A stretch of DNA of 64,000 nucleotides from contig OX578138.1 of NCBI GenBank assembly GCA_951213105.1, forward strand, positions 66,178,037 through 66,242,036, in the 5' to 3' direction. Position numbers and translations under genes: made by a program. A model generated the notes under the pieces. That model did not search any database. It saw nothing but the letters and a program-made list of their open reading frames with translations, and was not told the DNA's origin. This document shows, in pieces, positions 54,914 to 64,000 of the stretch; position 1 is the first letter of the stretch; each line of letters begins with the position of its first letter. Origin of the DNA: Amaurobius ferox. Taxonomy: Eukaryota > Arthropoda > Arachnida > Araneae > Amaurobiidae.

Positions 54914-56554
54914 ATGGCTCATACTTTACCAGTTAGGGACCTGAGGTTAAAAGTGGCTTTCAAATATGATAAACCTTTGGGGAGAAGGTTTTTTAATTAT
55001 AATTTTATTGGTAGTAATTTACATACAGAGAGTTGTGTAAGTTGCAAATGTAATACATCGATATACAGAGACGTACATCATGGACATATTGTAACAGGAG
55101 ATCTGGGTATAATAAAATCGAATATTAAAAAATACTTTGAATTGGGTACTAAATACCGATTTAAGAGTGACGTTTCCATTAAACGAGCAATGGAAATTGA
55201 TATTACACATTATATTCAAAAAGCGGCAGTAAAATTCAGTTTGCCAACTGAGACATTTGAAGAATGGAAGGTCTTAGTGATAAATGAGTGCATTTCATGG
55301 TATCGCAGGAACGTACGGTGTAATACAATAGGAAGTGAGCTTAAATATAATAAAAAAGAGCTGGATGAAATACAAAGTATGTATGTAATTACGTACGTAG
55401 ACAAGGTAACGTCGAATTTTGCAATGACTTGTAAATGGTACTATGTTAGTTTATTAAGACAAGCATACGAAGATCATAGTATGTACTCGTTGTTGAATCA
55501 AACTCAGTTGGAAATCAGTAACCGGATAAAAGCTTTGTACAAAAAATCTGGCATATGTGTGGGAAAAATTAGATATCCCTATTTAACGTTAATACCTAAG
55601 CTACATAAAAATCCAGTTAAATTCCGACCAGTAACCATCGGTTTTAAAACTTATTTAACAAGGGCCAATAAATTATTATTGGAACATTTAAAATTGGTAT
55701 TACGGAAACTATATGACCAGGGTAGCTATTTTATAAAAAACAGCCTCGAAGTAGTTAAGAAACTGAAAGAATTGCCAAACATCGGTATATACAGGAGTTA
55801 TGACTTTGCTGACCTTTTCAATAATATAGACATTAAGGATCTATATAGCATCCTAATAGAATCATACCATAGATGTGATTTGCAGCTATATATAGCAATT
55901 GGAAAGTACAAGGCTTTGGTGGAGTTGGTTTTATTCGAGACAGTTTTAAACAATGGAGAAAACTTTTATAAACAAATTAAGGGTATCCCAATGGGGGGTA
56001 ACTGTTCGTCAATTATGGCAGATATTTACCTAGATAGATATGAAAGGGGAACACATCTTTTAAATGAGATGTTATTCCTACGTTACGTGGATGATATCCT
56101 ATGCGGATTCGAGGATAGTGGTTATACAATGAAGTTTGACTTTTATCCTCCATGTTTAACTTTAATAGAAACACCATGCAATGAGGATGAAAGTCTGGAT
56201 TTTTTAGATCTCACTATAATGAAGCCTGCCACTATACAATGTTATCGTATTTACGATAAACGTAACACCTTTAATTTTGATATCAAATATTTGACGTCAT
56301 GGACAACTAGTCTACACCGTAACATATTCAGAAATCTGATAGTAAATCAAATGAAACGACATAAGTTGTTGAATTTTACTAACAACGATAGATACAAGTG
56401 TGATTGCCGTTTTCTGGAGGAGGCTATCAAGGAGGGTTATCCTCCCGCTTTTCTGATAAGATTGGTTTCCAATTATAATGGTTTAACTGCAGTCGTAACC
56501 AGGAAGAGATATTTTGGAATGATAACAACATACGACTTTTCGGATATAGCCTAA
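54914..56554 (+). CDS. Intact reverse transcriptase of a retroelement (Penelope-like?)
   Basis: A single frame of 546 codons encodes a reverse transcriptase that would copy its own RNA into the genome. I start it at the ATG of MAHTLPV, because the earlier in-frame ATG lies in the AT microsatellite. Numbering from that ATG (subtract 12 from the full frame): a C-x2-C-x-C ... HH-x-H cluster at about 41-58 followed by 'HIVTGDLGIIK'; 'YVITYVDKVTSNFAM' at about 157; 'LIPKLHKNPVKFRPV' at about 226; motif A 'YDFADLFNNIDI' at about 296; motif B 'GIPMGGNCSSIMAD' at about 357; motif C 'RYVDDIL' at about 390; 'LDFLDLTIM' at about 427; and 'YDKRNTFNFDI' near 447. The catalytic aspartates are all present and there is no stop or shift. 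I know this layout from a widespread metazoan RT family with a TGDL N-terminal module. RT style and lack of an AP endonuclease suggest Penelope-like, but no GIY-YIG domain is visible and the clade is not settled. Confidence 0.88.
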   Translation: MAHTLPVRDLRLKVAFKYDKPLGRRFFNYNFIGSNLHTESCVSCKCNTSIYRDVHHGHIVTGDLGIIKSNIKKYFELGTKYRFKSDVSIKRAMEIDITHYIQKAAVKFSLPTETFEEWKVLVINECISWYRRNVRCNTIGSELKYNKKELDEIQSMYVITYVDKVTSNFAMTCKWYYVSLLRQAYEDHSMYSLLNQTQLEISNRIKALYKKSGICVGKIRYPYLTLIPKLHKNPVKFRPVTIGFKTYLTRANKLLLEHLKLVLRKLYDQGSYFIKNSLEVVKKLKELPNIGIYRSYDFADLFNNIDIKDLYSILIESYHRCDLQLYIAIGKYKALVELVLFETVLNNGENFYKQIKGIPMGGNCSSIMADIYLDRYERGTHLLNEMLFLRYVDDILCGFEDSGYTMKFDFYPPCLTLIETPCNEDESLDFLDLTIMKPATIQCYRIYDKRNTFNFDIKYLTSWTTSLHRNIFRNLIVNQMKRHKLLNFTNNDRYKCDCRFLEEAIKEGYPPAFLIRLVSNYNGLTAVVTRKRYFGMITTYDFSDIA

Positions 56555-57676
56555 TGGCGGGAATTGTAATACGCAGAGGGTGACGTGTTTTTATGCCAAA
56601 TTGAGGATCATAAATCAGATAGCTCAATATGGCTATACACCGGAATTTTATAGCTAGGGCTATTTTTATGTGGAAACATTATAAGCGTTATCCAGATTGT
56701 AAGTTCGTGATTATAAGGGTTTTCTGAAATATCGGACGAACTTTTAATAATTACTTTAGTCATATGTGAAAGTGGTATAAAATCAAAAAGTTATGTGTTG
56801 TTCCATGGGAAGGTGTAGTGCGTAGAGTTTGGACTATGGCGTATTTATGTGTCTATATATATGTATATATATTTATAAGGTGATAATATTGTTTAAATGT
56901 CTTGTATCCAATATTTAAAAATAACTCTCTGTCTGGAATGTCTTTGGAATTGAATATATCGATTTATGAGCATTAAACTATCAAAAGTGAAGTAAATTCA
57001 AACATTAGGATTTTTATGGTGATAAAGAAGCCAATAGGTTTTGGTATCCAGAAAGGATTTTAATAATAATAACATGGATTTCAATAGTCTTGAATATATA
57101 GTTTTTAAAGTAATAATTAACCATAAGTGAAATGATTTCAAACATTAGTATATATATGGCGATGGAGTTGCCAATAGGTCTTGAGTCCATATTTAAAAAT
57201 ACAGACACTCTGACTAGTATTTCAAACATTAGTTTTGAATAGAAAGGGTTTAAAAGGATTAAATGACTAATTGTGAGGTAATTTTACACACAGGTTTTTA
57301 TATGGAAATAATGCGGTTTATGGGTCTTATATCCATTTTTTAAAAAATATCCTCTCAGACTGGGATTTCATTAGTCTTAAGAATTTTGTATTTTAAATTA
57401 TTTGTTATATTTTTACAGAATGCTTCATGGATAGTTTTAGCGTAGAAAAGTAAACTTTTAGATTTTACATGTTATTGAAATTGTATATGTATGTATTTTT
57501 GCGGATTTATAAAAGGTCATGAAGGAAATCGTGTAGGGAGTATCGGTTACCGGGAGCGTTTGCCATGGCGGAAAAAGCTTTAACCGGAGTGCTGGGGGTC
57601 GCAACTCCCCCCGGCCGGTACTTCTGTCACACATCTAGAATCTGTACGAGTACATTGCTACTTGTCCTTTTTGGGA
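56555..57676 (+). mobile_element. 3' UTR of the intact RT element, with tandem repeats
   Basis: Non-coding sequence from the RT stop to the next (AT)n. About three diverged ~165-bp units (roughly 56890-57380) share 'caaacattag', 'gccaataggt', 'tatccat.tttaaaaata' and 'ctctgactgg.atttca'. Near the end a short hairpin 'gggggtcgcaactccccc' (57593-57610) parallels one at about 37678-37694. The (AT)n at 57677 would be the element's tail. Confidence 0.6.
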
Positions 57677-58134
<458 letters not shown>

Positions 58135-58148
58135 ATATATATATATAT

Positions 58149-59652
58149 AAATAAAATTGTAAATCCAATAGTAGAATGTAAGTAGTAACTCATAATACCC
58201 TATCTTAAAATTTGCCTACAAAATACAATGAAATAAAGGAAATTCCACCATAAAGAGAAAATTATAAAACGTAATGCAGGTCATAAAGACAAAGATAATC
58301 AACAAATTTCAAAGGTGAGGAATGAAAATAGGAAAACCAAAAAATCAATCAAAAAAGCTTGCACGTGGAAGATCTCTAGGCGTAAGAATAGTTCATTTCG
58401 AAAAAATTCTTTTTCAAGTCCATATATCCCTTCGAAATGAACACAAAAATGCTTGTTTCTGAAACACTAGATTGATTTTATCTATAAACTTGTGTTATAT
58501 GGACGACAAGCATAAAGACTGGAAAAAAATAAAGAAAATATAAATACCTTAAAATACACCTCTAAAGTACAACCATGACGAGCAATGTATGACTAGACCA
58601 AAGTTGCCATACGCAGAAATGAAAAGATGTGATCTGCTGTTGCTACAGAAAGTAATAAACACCGTACTGCGTAAAGGCAATAAAAAGAGGTATTCTACAG
58701 TTAAAGCTACAAAAGTAAAAGATGAAAATATATTATAATGTAAATTCAAGAGAATGTAGAAGTATGGCTAAAATAAGATATTAAGGAGAGATTATGAGGA
58801 CTTTAGGCTAATCGAAACTTATTAACTATTCCATTTACTAAATATGCTGAATATTCATAAAATTTACTGGTAATTTTGAGGTTATTAATGTGCAAAGCAT
58901 GAAATTTTTTATCTGATAATCTATAAATTCTGAAAAGTTGATTAAGTATAATATTTCTAAACAATTGAATCTAATTTCAGGAATTAAATGGTATAATAAT
59001 TTATTAATATTAAATTTAAAAATATATTTTTTATCATATAAATTAGTAACTATCCCATTAGTAGGTTCTATAATTAGATTTAAATCCAAATAATTAATAT
59101 TTTTACTAATAGAAGTTTCATTAGGTATTTATTCCAAATTATCCGGATAGAAATCTATATCTATGATATAGTTATCAGTAAATACAAGACAAATCAGATC
59201 ATCTACATATCTGTAAATTTTATAATCTGTTGAAGAAAAGAATATTTCATATTGATATAGGTATAAATTAGCTAACATACTGCTACTTCAGCCACGTTGT
59301 GGAACCCCTGAGACTTGTAAGTATAATTTATTACCTTGAAAAATATAATTATTGAAAAGAACAGAATGAAGAAGCTTAGGAAATTTGGTAAATTTAGTAA
59401 GATGAGATTTATTAGTAATATAAGCATTATATAAAGCTAAAATGACATCATGAAGATCAGTGATCTTAATAATATTAAATAGATCTTTAAAATAAAAAGT
59501 TTGAAATCCTATTATTTTATCAAGTGTTTTTAATTTATATTTTAATTCTTTACTATTATTTAGAATAATGTAGTTATATCACTAGAATCTCGTAAATTAC
59601 TATTTAGTACATTTAAATAATTTAGTAATAATTTACTAGCAGTAGTAGAGTA

Positions 59653-59655
<3 letters not shown>
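58149..59655 (-). mobile_element. Reverse-transcriptase element subfamily A, RT pseudogene
   Basis: Closely parallels 50497-51806. On the minus strand the degenerate frame includes the motif-C region 'YRYVDDLICL' (about 59210-59180), 'FYPDNLE', 'LDLNLIIEPTNGIV' and 'NLYDKKYIFKFNI' (59089-58980). It extends about 180 bp further 5' (to 59655) than the other copy. The motif-B region has a stop (codon TGA after GVPQRG). The 3' UTR carries the conserved hairpin at about 58474-58497 with changes, and (AT)n follows. It lies between two 285-bp direct repeats. Confidence 0.83.

Positions 59656-59692
<37 letters not shown>
59656..59692. repeat. (AT)n microsatellite
   Basis: AT array at the 5' end of the RT copy and start of the right 285-bp repeat. 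Confidence 0.97.
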
Positions 59693-59693
<1 letters not shown>

Positions 59694-59972
59694 TTAGAAA
59701 TATGTAATAATAAAAAATTCAAGTACTATTAACATCACCATAGAAGCAAATTCACGGCCATAATGTCGATAAGAGAAGAGAACAGCACCAGCCCAAGTTC
59801 GATGATTAGTCAGAATTAAATTCCTCCTCAGATCTGAGTATTTAGCTCTAACTAACCCAAACACATGCCTGTTTCAGATAGAGCAATAGTACGTTACTAT
59901 AAATACTCTAACTCAGACTACAGGCATCAAAAAATGAAGATAGGAAACATTAAGAAAATTTGTATTACCATG

Positions 59973-59978
<6 letters not shown>
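59693..59978. repeat. 285-bp direct repeat flanking an RT copy (right)
   Basis: Second copy of 57851-58134, same orientation, again ending at 'catgcggcat' followed by (AT)n. Confidence 0.8.
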
Positions 59979-60047
<69 letters not shown>

Positions 60048-60067
60048 TATATATATATATATATATA
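59979..60067. repeat. (AT)n microsatellite
   Basis: About 89 bp of AT with one gttt interruption. Confidence 0.98.
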
Positions 60068-60106
60068 ATTTGCGAATGGCAACACTACTCTTAGGAGTGT
60101 CCACCT

Positions 60107-60466
60107 ACCAGATAGGTGTAAGGTAACCGTTTGGACGGCCTGAAAGTGCCACCCAATTTAGACTGGAACCCTGTAGGGGAGGCATCCACAGGGACCGTAC
60201 CCTCCTTCCCCTACCACCAACCTCTCGGAAGGACTTACGGACCCACATGTTTAACGTGATCGTTTTCCGCATGAACACGGCGGCAGTTGTGACTGCGTGC
60301 AAATCCAGCGCGCAAACCACCGGGCTGCCGCGCCCGAAATGTACCAACAGCACGCGGTGTTTCCAAGTGGTCACCCACCCAAGTACTAACCGCGCCCGAT
60401 GCTGCTTGACTTCGGTGATCTAACGAGAACCGATGTTTTCAGCACGGTAGGGCCGTTGGCCCAGGA
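60107..60466 (-). mobile_element. 5S-rRNA-headed SINE inserted in a mariner relic
   Basis: Minus strand: 'gggccaacggccctaccgtg', 'tctcgttagatcaccgaagt', 'gcgcggttagtacttgggtg', 'ccgcgtgctgttgg' is nearly complete 5S rRNA, followed by the shared body to 'acctatctggtaggtgg'. The CAA tail is missing. It abuts mariner coding sequence at 60467, in the HPPYSPD-type motif. Confidence 0.9.
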
Positions 60467-61305
60467 GAATAGGGTGGATGTTATATCACTTTGATGGGTT
60501 TTTTTTCAAGAAATTCGACTGTTATTCTTGCTGAATGAGAAGATGCATTGTCATGGTGAAGCATGAGTCCCTAACATTCACTTCCTGAAGAATTTCTGGA
60601 AGACACTTATTGGTGTACCAGTTATCTGTAAATGTCTTCTGTCCCTCTAGCTTTATGGCTTTGACCAGACCTCTATACTTCTGAAAAACACGGCATACAT
60701 TACTTTTTTTCACTGCTAGTTGTCTTTTCACCATTGCTGGTTTGGGGTCATCTTCAAAGATCCATACTTTACTTTCTTGACGTGTAAGAACGTAAAAATA
60801 CAATATGTATGTTTCGTCATCAGTTATGATTTTAGAAATAATGTTTAGAATAAGTCCACCATCATTAAGTAATTTTAGGGTTTCTTTACTGATTCTGACA
60901 CTCTCCGCTTTTTGGTGTTCTGTTAAATTATGGGGGACCCAACGGCAAACTAATTTTTTCATATGCAGTTCTTTATGAATAATTTTATGTACTATAGCCA
61001 CAGATCCAATGTTAAGTTCCTTCTGTATCATTTGGTAGGTACATCGATTATCATGGATTAACGTTTTTTTGAATGGCCGGCACATTTTCTGGGACTACAG
61101 TTGCAAAGTCTTCCTGTGTGTTTTTCATCCAGGAGATAATTTCGACCTCTTCTAAACTCTGTAAACTATCTAAAAATACAGTGGCACGAGATGGAGTATC
61201 ATTTCCATATGATAATTGTAGACGTTGAAGACATTCTTCTTGATTTAGCCCCACTTTAAAATCATAGAAAATCATAGCTCGATAATGCTTTCGCGTCAAC
61301 TCCAT
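60467..61305 (-). pseudogene. Mariner transposase, frameshifted and truncated
   Basis: From 61305 the minus strand encodes a helix-turn-helix N-terminus ('YRAMIFYDFKVGLNQEEC', 'YGNDTPSRATV'). After a frameshift near 61070 it continues 'IHDNRCTYQMIQKELNIG', 'WVPHNLTEHQKAESVRIS', 'KIITDDETYILYFY' (first catalytic Asp; usual TGDET has become TDDET) and 'SKVWIFEDDPKPAMVKR'. After another shift, 'LHHDNASSHSAR' (second Asp) appears. The third Asp region is lost: after 'HPPYSPG' the sequence becomes the 5S SINE. This is a SETMAR-like mariner (DD34D) of about 280 codons' worth and is dead. Confidence 0.88.
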
Positions 61306-61315
61306 TTTCTTTTCT

Positions 61316-62112
61316 TACAAAACTTATTCAACGATAGCTAAATTGTAATTGTTGCCACAAATTATCGTCTGCAGACATAAAAGTGTTCAAATTTAAATAT
61401 CCGACCAATAATTTTTTTCTAGAGCATATAGTCTGCCCCTGTCTCAAAAATTTCAGTGTGAGATATATCAGATCACTTAAAAAATAATGATCACTTATTA
61501 AATCAGATCACTTATTAAATCGTATATATCAGATCACTTAAAAAATATAAATTTCGATGTATTTTTAAAAAAATGAAAAAATAGGAAAGAATTGTCGTAC
61601 AGATTCGCTTTATACGATGTTGGAAAGAACTTTCTTTGGTATTTCATATGGTAACAAGATGGAAACTCTGATAATATTTTAGGTTGCTAAGCAATCAATT
61701 TGTGTGAATATCAGCCTAAATCTGGGTAAAACATAAAATAAATAAAAAAATAATTTCAAATTAAAAAAGAAATAGTAATAATAACACCGAGGTGTACCTA
61801 TTCAGGTCCTGAAATACCTGCGTACCAAATTTCATGGTCGTACGATGCTTATATTTCCAGCTACAGACTGCATAGGCAGACAGACAGACAGAAAGAAATC
61901 CACTTTGACATCTTTCTTTATGTTCTTTAAAATTGTCACAGTCACTTCATCTCGTATATTTTCTGGGTGTTTTCTGTGTCATGACTGATGCCATGCTTCA
62001 CGCTCTTGTTAGAAATTTGTTAATAATGAAACGTTCTGGCCTGATAAGTTTAAGTATATACGTACCCATTTGTGGAAACTTAAACATAAGTGAATGTATT
62101 TTCAGCCGAGAT

Positions 62113-62143
<31 letters not shown>

Positions 62144-62585
62144 CAATAAATACTTTCAACTCGGCATTTTCACCTCATAAAAGCTCAAAAACGGTTATTT
62201 AGTTTAAAAACTGAAATTTATTAATGTAAAGTTACAGTATCGAATCAGGAAGCTTATACCCCAACGTCTGGAATGAACTCTCTAAGAATATGCCTTTAGC
62301 GACATGCCAATATCTTTACTGGGAGGTCTGTACTTGACACCAGAAGTTTCACCAACGTAACACAAATAGCACTTCCACGTGTGTTTTGATTTGAATTTCG
62401 TTCTGCAGCATTTGTGCAATCAGAAGAATTTAAGTTATAAAGAAGTTTTTCCAAACTATTTCAATTCTCGCCTCCTAGCCCTACAAATAAATAAATAATA
62501 AATAAAATAAATAATTAAAATATAATAAAAAATAAATAAGTGCATAAAAACTAAAAAGGTGAAAAGTATGGGTTTCAGATTTAAA
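61316..62585. other. No gene recognised; old repeat phrases
   Basis: The part just beyond 61305 may hold the mariner 5' end, but I cannot find an inverted repeat partner. 'atacctgcgtaccaaatttc' + 'atggtcgtac' and a (CAGA)n run at 61878-61892 resemble the tail phrases of families 1 and 2. (GT)n then poly-G occurs at 62113-62142. No protein family is seen. Confidence 0.45.
62126..62142 (+). repeat. Poly-G tract after (GT)n
   Basis: About 17 G directly following a GT run. Confidence 0.95.
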
Positions 62586-62589
62586 TTTC

Positions 62590-62965
62590 TCCACCTTGTG
62601 ACCATATCCCTCACAGTTACATCGTCACATGTGTGACAGTGACGTTGTAGTCATGTGACACCTGGGTTACAATGTGACATCATATTTGTGACTTCTATGC
62701 GACGTTACGTATTAGTAACTTCGTAACTTCATTGTGACTATATTCTGTGACGTTTCCACAATTTAATTAACACGTAATAATGTGATGACATTACAATGGC
62801 AATTACAATGTGACATCACAAACAAGTTAATATGCGACGTCACAAACGACCAAGAAAAGGACCAAAATGACTTCGCTGTGACCTCAATATGACATTGCCG
62901 AGACATACTGCGATGTCCTGTGACGTCCCAAAGTCACAGTGTGACGTAAATCTTACGTCACTGCG
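62590..62965. repeat. Cluster of GTGAC/GTCAC motifs
   Basis: In about 375 bp the pentamer GTGAC or its complement GTCAC occurs some twenty times, often extended to atgtgacatcac, gcgacgtcac or gtgacgt. There is no strict period, and the bases between the motifs vary. It may be a decayed short satellite or a cluster of CRE/ATF-like sites (TGACGTCA core). It is non-coding. Confidence 0.7.
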
Positions 62966-64000
62966 AAAAAAATGCTGTTAGGGTTAATAATTAGTTAATA
63001 GTCACTCCATTTGATATTAAAATTGTAACAGCCTTATGCTTTAATAAATTGTAAAAGAGAAATGAGATATGCAGTGGTGTTATTTAAATGTGAATAACAT
63101 GCAGCCATGTTGCTAATGAAGGAATGTTTTTCATTAAGAGTTAGCTCCATGAGTTTAATGTGAAATATGATTAAATGAATGAGCCCGTTTCAATCAGTTT
63201 ATTTCAAAACGATATGAACAGACATTGAACTATATTTACGATTGATTCTTATTTTTATTTTTTTGGGGGTCTAAAACAACTTAATAAATCAAGCAATGAT
63301 TAATCACATAATGAAATTAAGTACATCTCTATACTTGAAACACTATATCGAATGAAAATGATACTCTACTTGCACACGAAGAGAAAATCCAACTCGAAAC
63401 CGAATAGGCAGATAGACAGAGCCACACCGAAACAAATGATTTTTAATCGCTCTCTTATTACCTTCTCTTTGATCTTCCACAAACCTCCTCCCCATCCTCA
63501 TCCCGAAATCAACCCTGGGGGCACGCTGCACACATTTCTCCAACCACAAGCGCCAATCGAATTAGGCGACCTCACACTTTAATCCTCTTTTTTTGTAACA
63601 GTCGTACCTCTGTCCTTCCCCGACAAAAGGCGCATAATTTGCGGCGTACGAGCGCATAACCTGAGGCGCATGGAATAATTAAATCTTGCGTCAGGTGTGG
63701 AGAAAATTTTCGCACCCCTTTTCATTGTCTCACTCATTAGGAACTCGCGACGCTTAATGTCGTCTGCGGGCGGGAAAAATCCTTCTTTGATGTTGTCCGC
63801 CTTAGCCAATTACGAGGCAGCACCAGTTCCTATAATTTTTCTTTCTTTTTCGATGCATTTTCGTTTCCGTCGATTCCGGATTTTTTTTTTCTTTTCTATA
63901 TCACTCCCTCGTTGCTTTCGGCGGTGTATGTTATTTTGCTGGTAATTTTTCTCTCTCGTGGTGCAAGTCCTGAATTATTCTTTCTTCAATGCAGTTTTGG
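62966..64000. other. Apparently unique sequence, no gene assigned
   Basis: Composition becomes more GC-balanced from about 63340, with pyrimidine-rich stretches and 'ggcgcataatttgcggcgta' / 'gcgcataacctgaggcgcat' as a small local repeat at 63628-63672. None of the repeat families above is present. It may be 5' or intronic DNA of a host gene outside the window; I see no convincing exon. Confidence 0.4.

Noticed and set aside
63343..63945. Overlapping 70-80-aa frames at the right end
   Set aside because: Frames on both strands overlap, none has a recognisable domain or splice context, and the composition alone does not support coding.

Overview
The window is AT-rich, intron- and repeat-dominated arthropod nuclear DNA. 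The evidence is eukaryotic throughout: Tc1/mariner transposase relics, a non-LTR-type reverse transcriptase family, 5S-rRNA- and tRNA-headed SINEs, long (AT)n and (GT)n microsatellites, and no operons or bacterial genes. A chelicerate such as a spider is my guess from the repeat families, but the sequence alone does not prove it. I find no complete host protein-coding gene. Nearly everything recognisable is mobile DNA, mostly broken and nested.

Layout. 1-230: end of a common ~0.9-kb repeat (family 1). 2560-4995: a long minus-strand pseudogene of a repeat-associated protein with a FEN/XPG-nuclease-like signature. 5650-6977: two more family-1 copies. 6978-18978: a 12.0-kb near-perfect palindrome, the outstanding object here. 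It starts 5'-AGTAGATAAG and ends CTTATCTACT-3', has no loop, is flanked by a 6-bp direct repeat (GTTAAT), and sits inside a family-1 copy whose paralogues show the uninterrupted target. 18979-20780: the rest of that split copy and an inverted copy. 20800-30150: family 2, diverged tandem arrays (about 150 bp and about 400 bp units) and SINEs. 30659-30849: a candidate terminal coding exon. 31500-34690: a ~140-bp repeat carrying a Tc1 insertion, a full family-1 copy, and two more Tc1 relics.

34690-60070: a mosaic of reverse-transcriptase elements in both orientations. Almost all copies begin or end at (AT)n arrays. One copy (54914-56554) has an intact ~546-aa reverse transcriptase with all catalytic motifs; the others are truncated. 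Long-TIR mariner-like elements are inserted in and beside the AT arrays. 60107-61315: a mariner transposase relic broken by a 5S-derived SINE. 62590-62965: an unexplained cluster of GTGAC/GTCAC motifs. 63000-64000: apparently unique, more GC-balanced sequence.

How the parts relate. The reverse transcriptase family and TA-targeting transposons both colonise AT microsatellites, producing nested AT-bounded blocks. SINEs with different heads (5S rRNA or tRNA) share one 3' body, implying head exchange and use of one retrotransposition machinery. The palindrome has the end dinucleotides and 6-bp duplication expected of Polinton/Maverick integration but no recognisable genes, so I propose a fold-back, end-duplicated derivative of such an element. 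That last step is inference.
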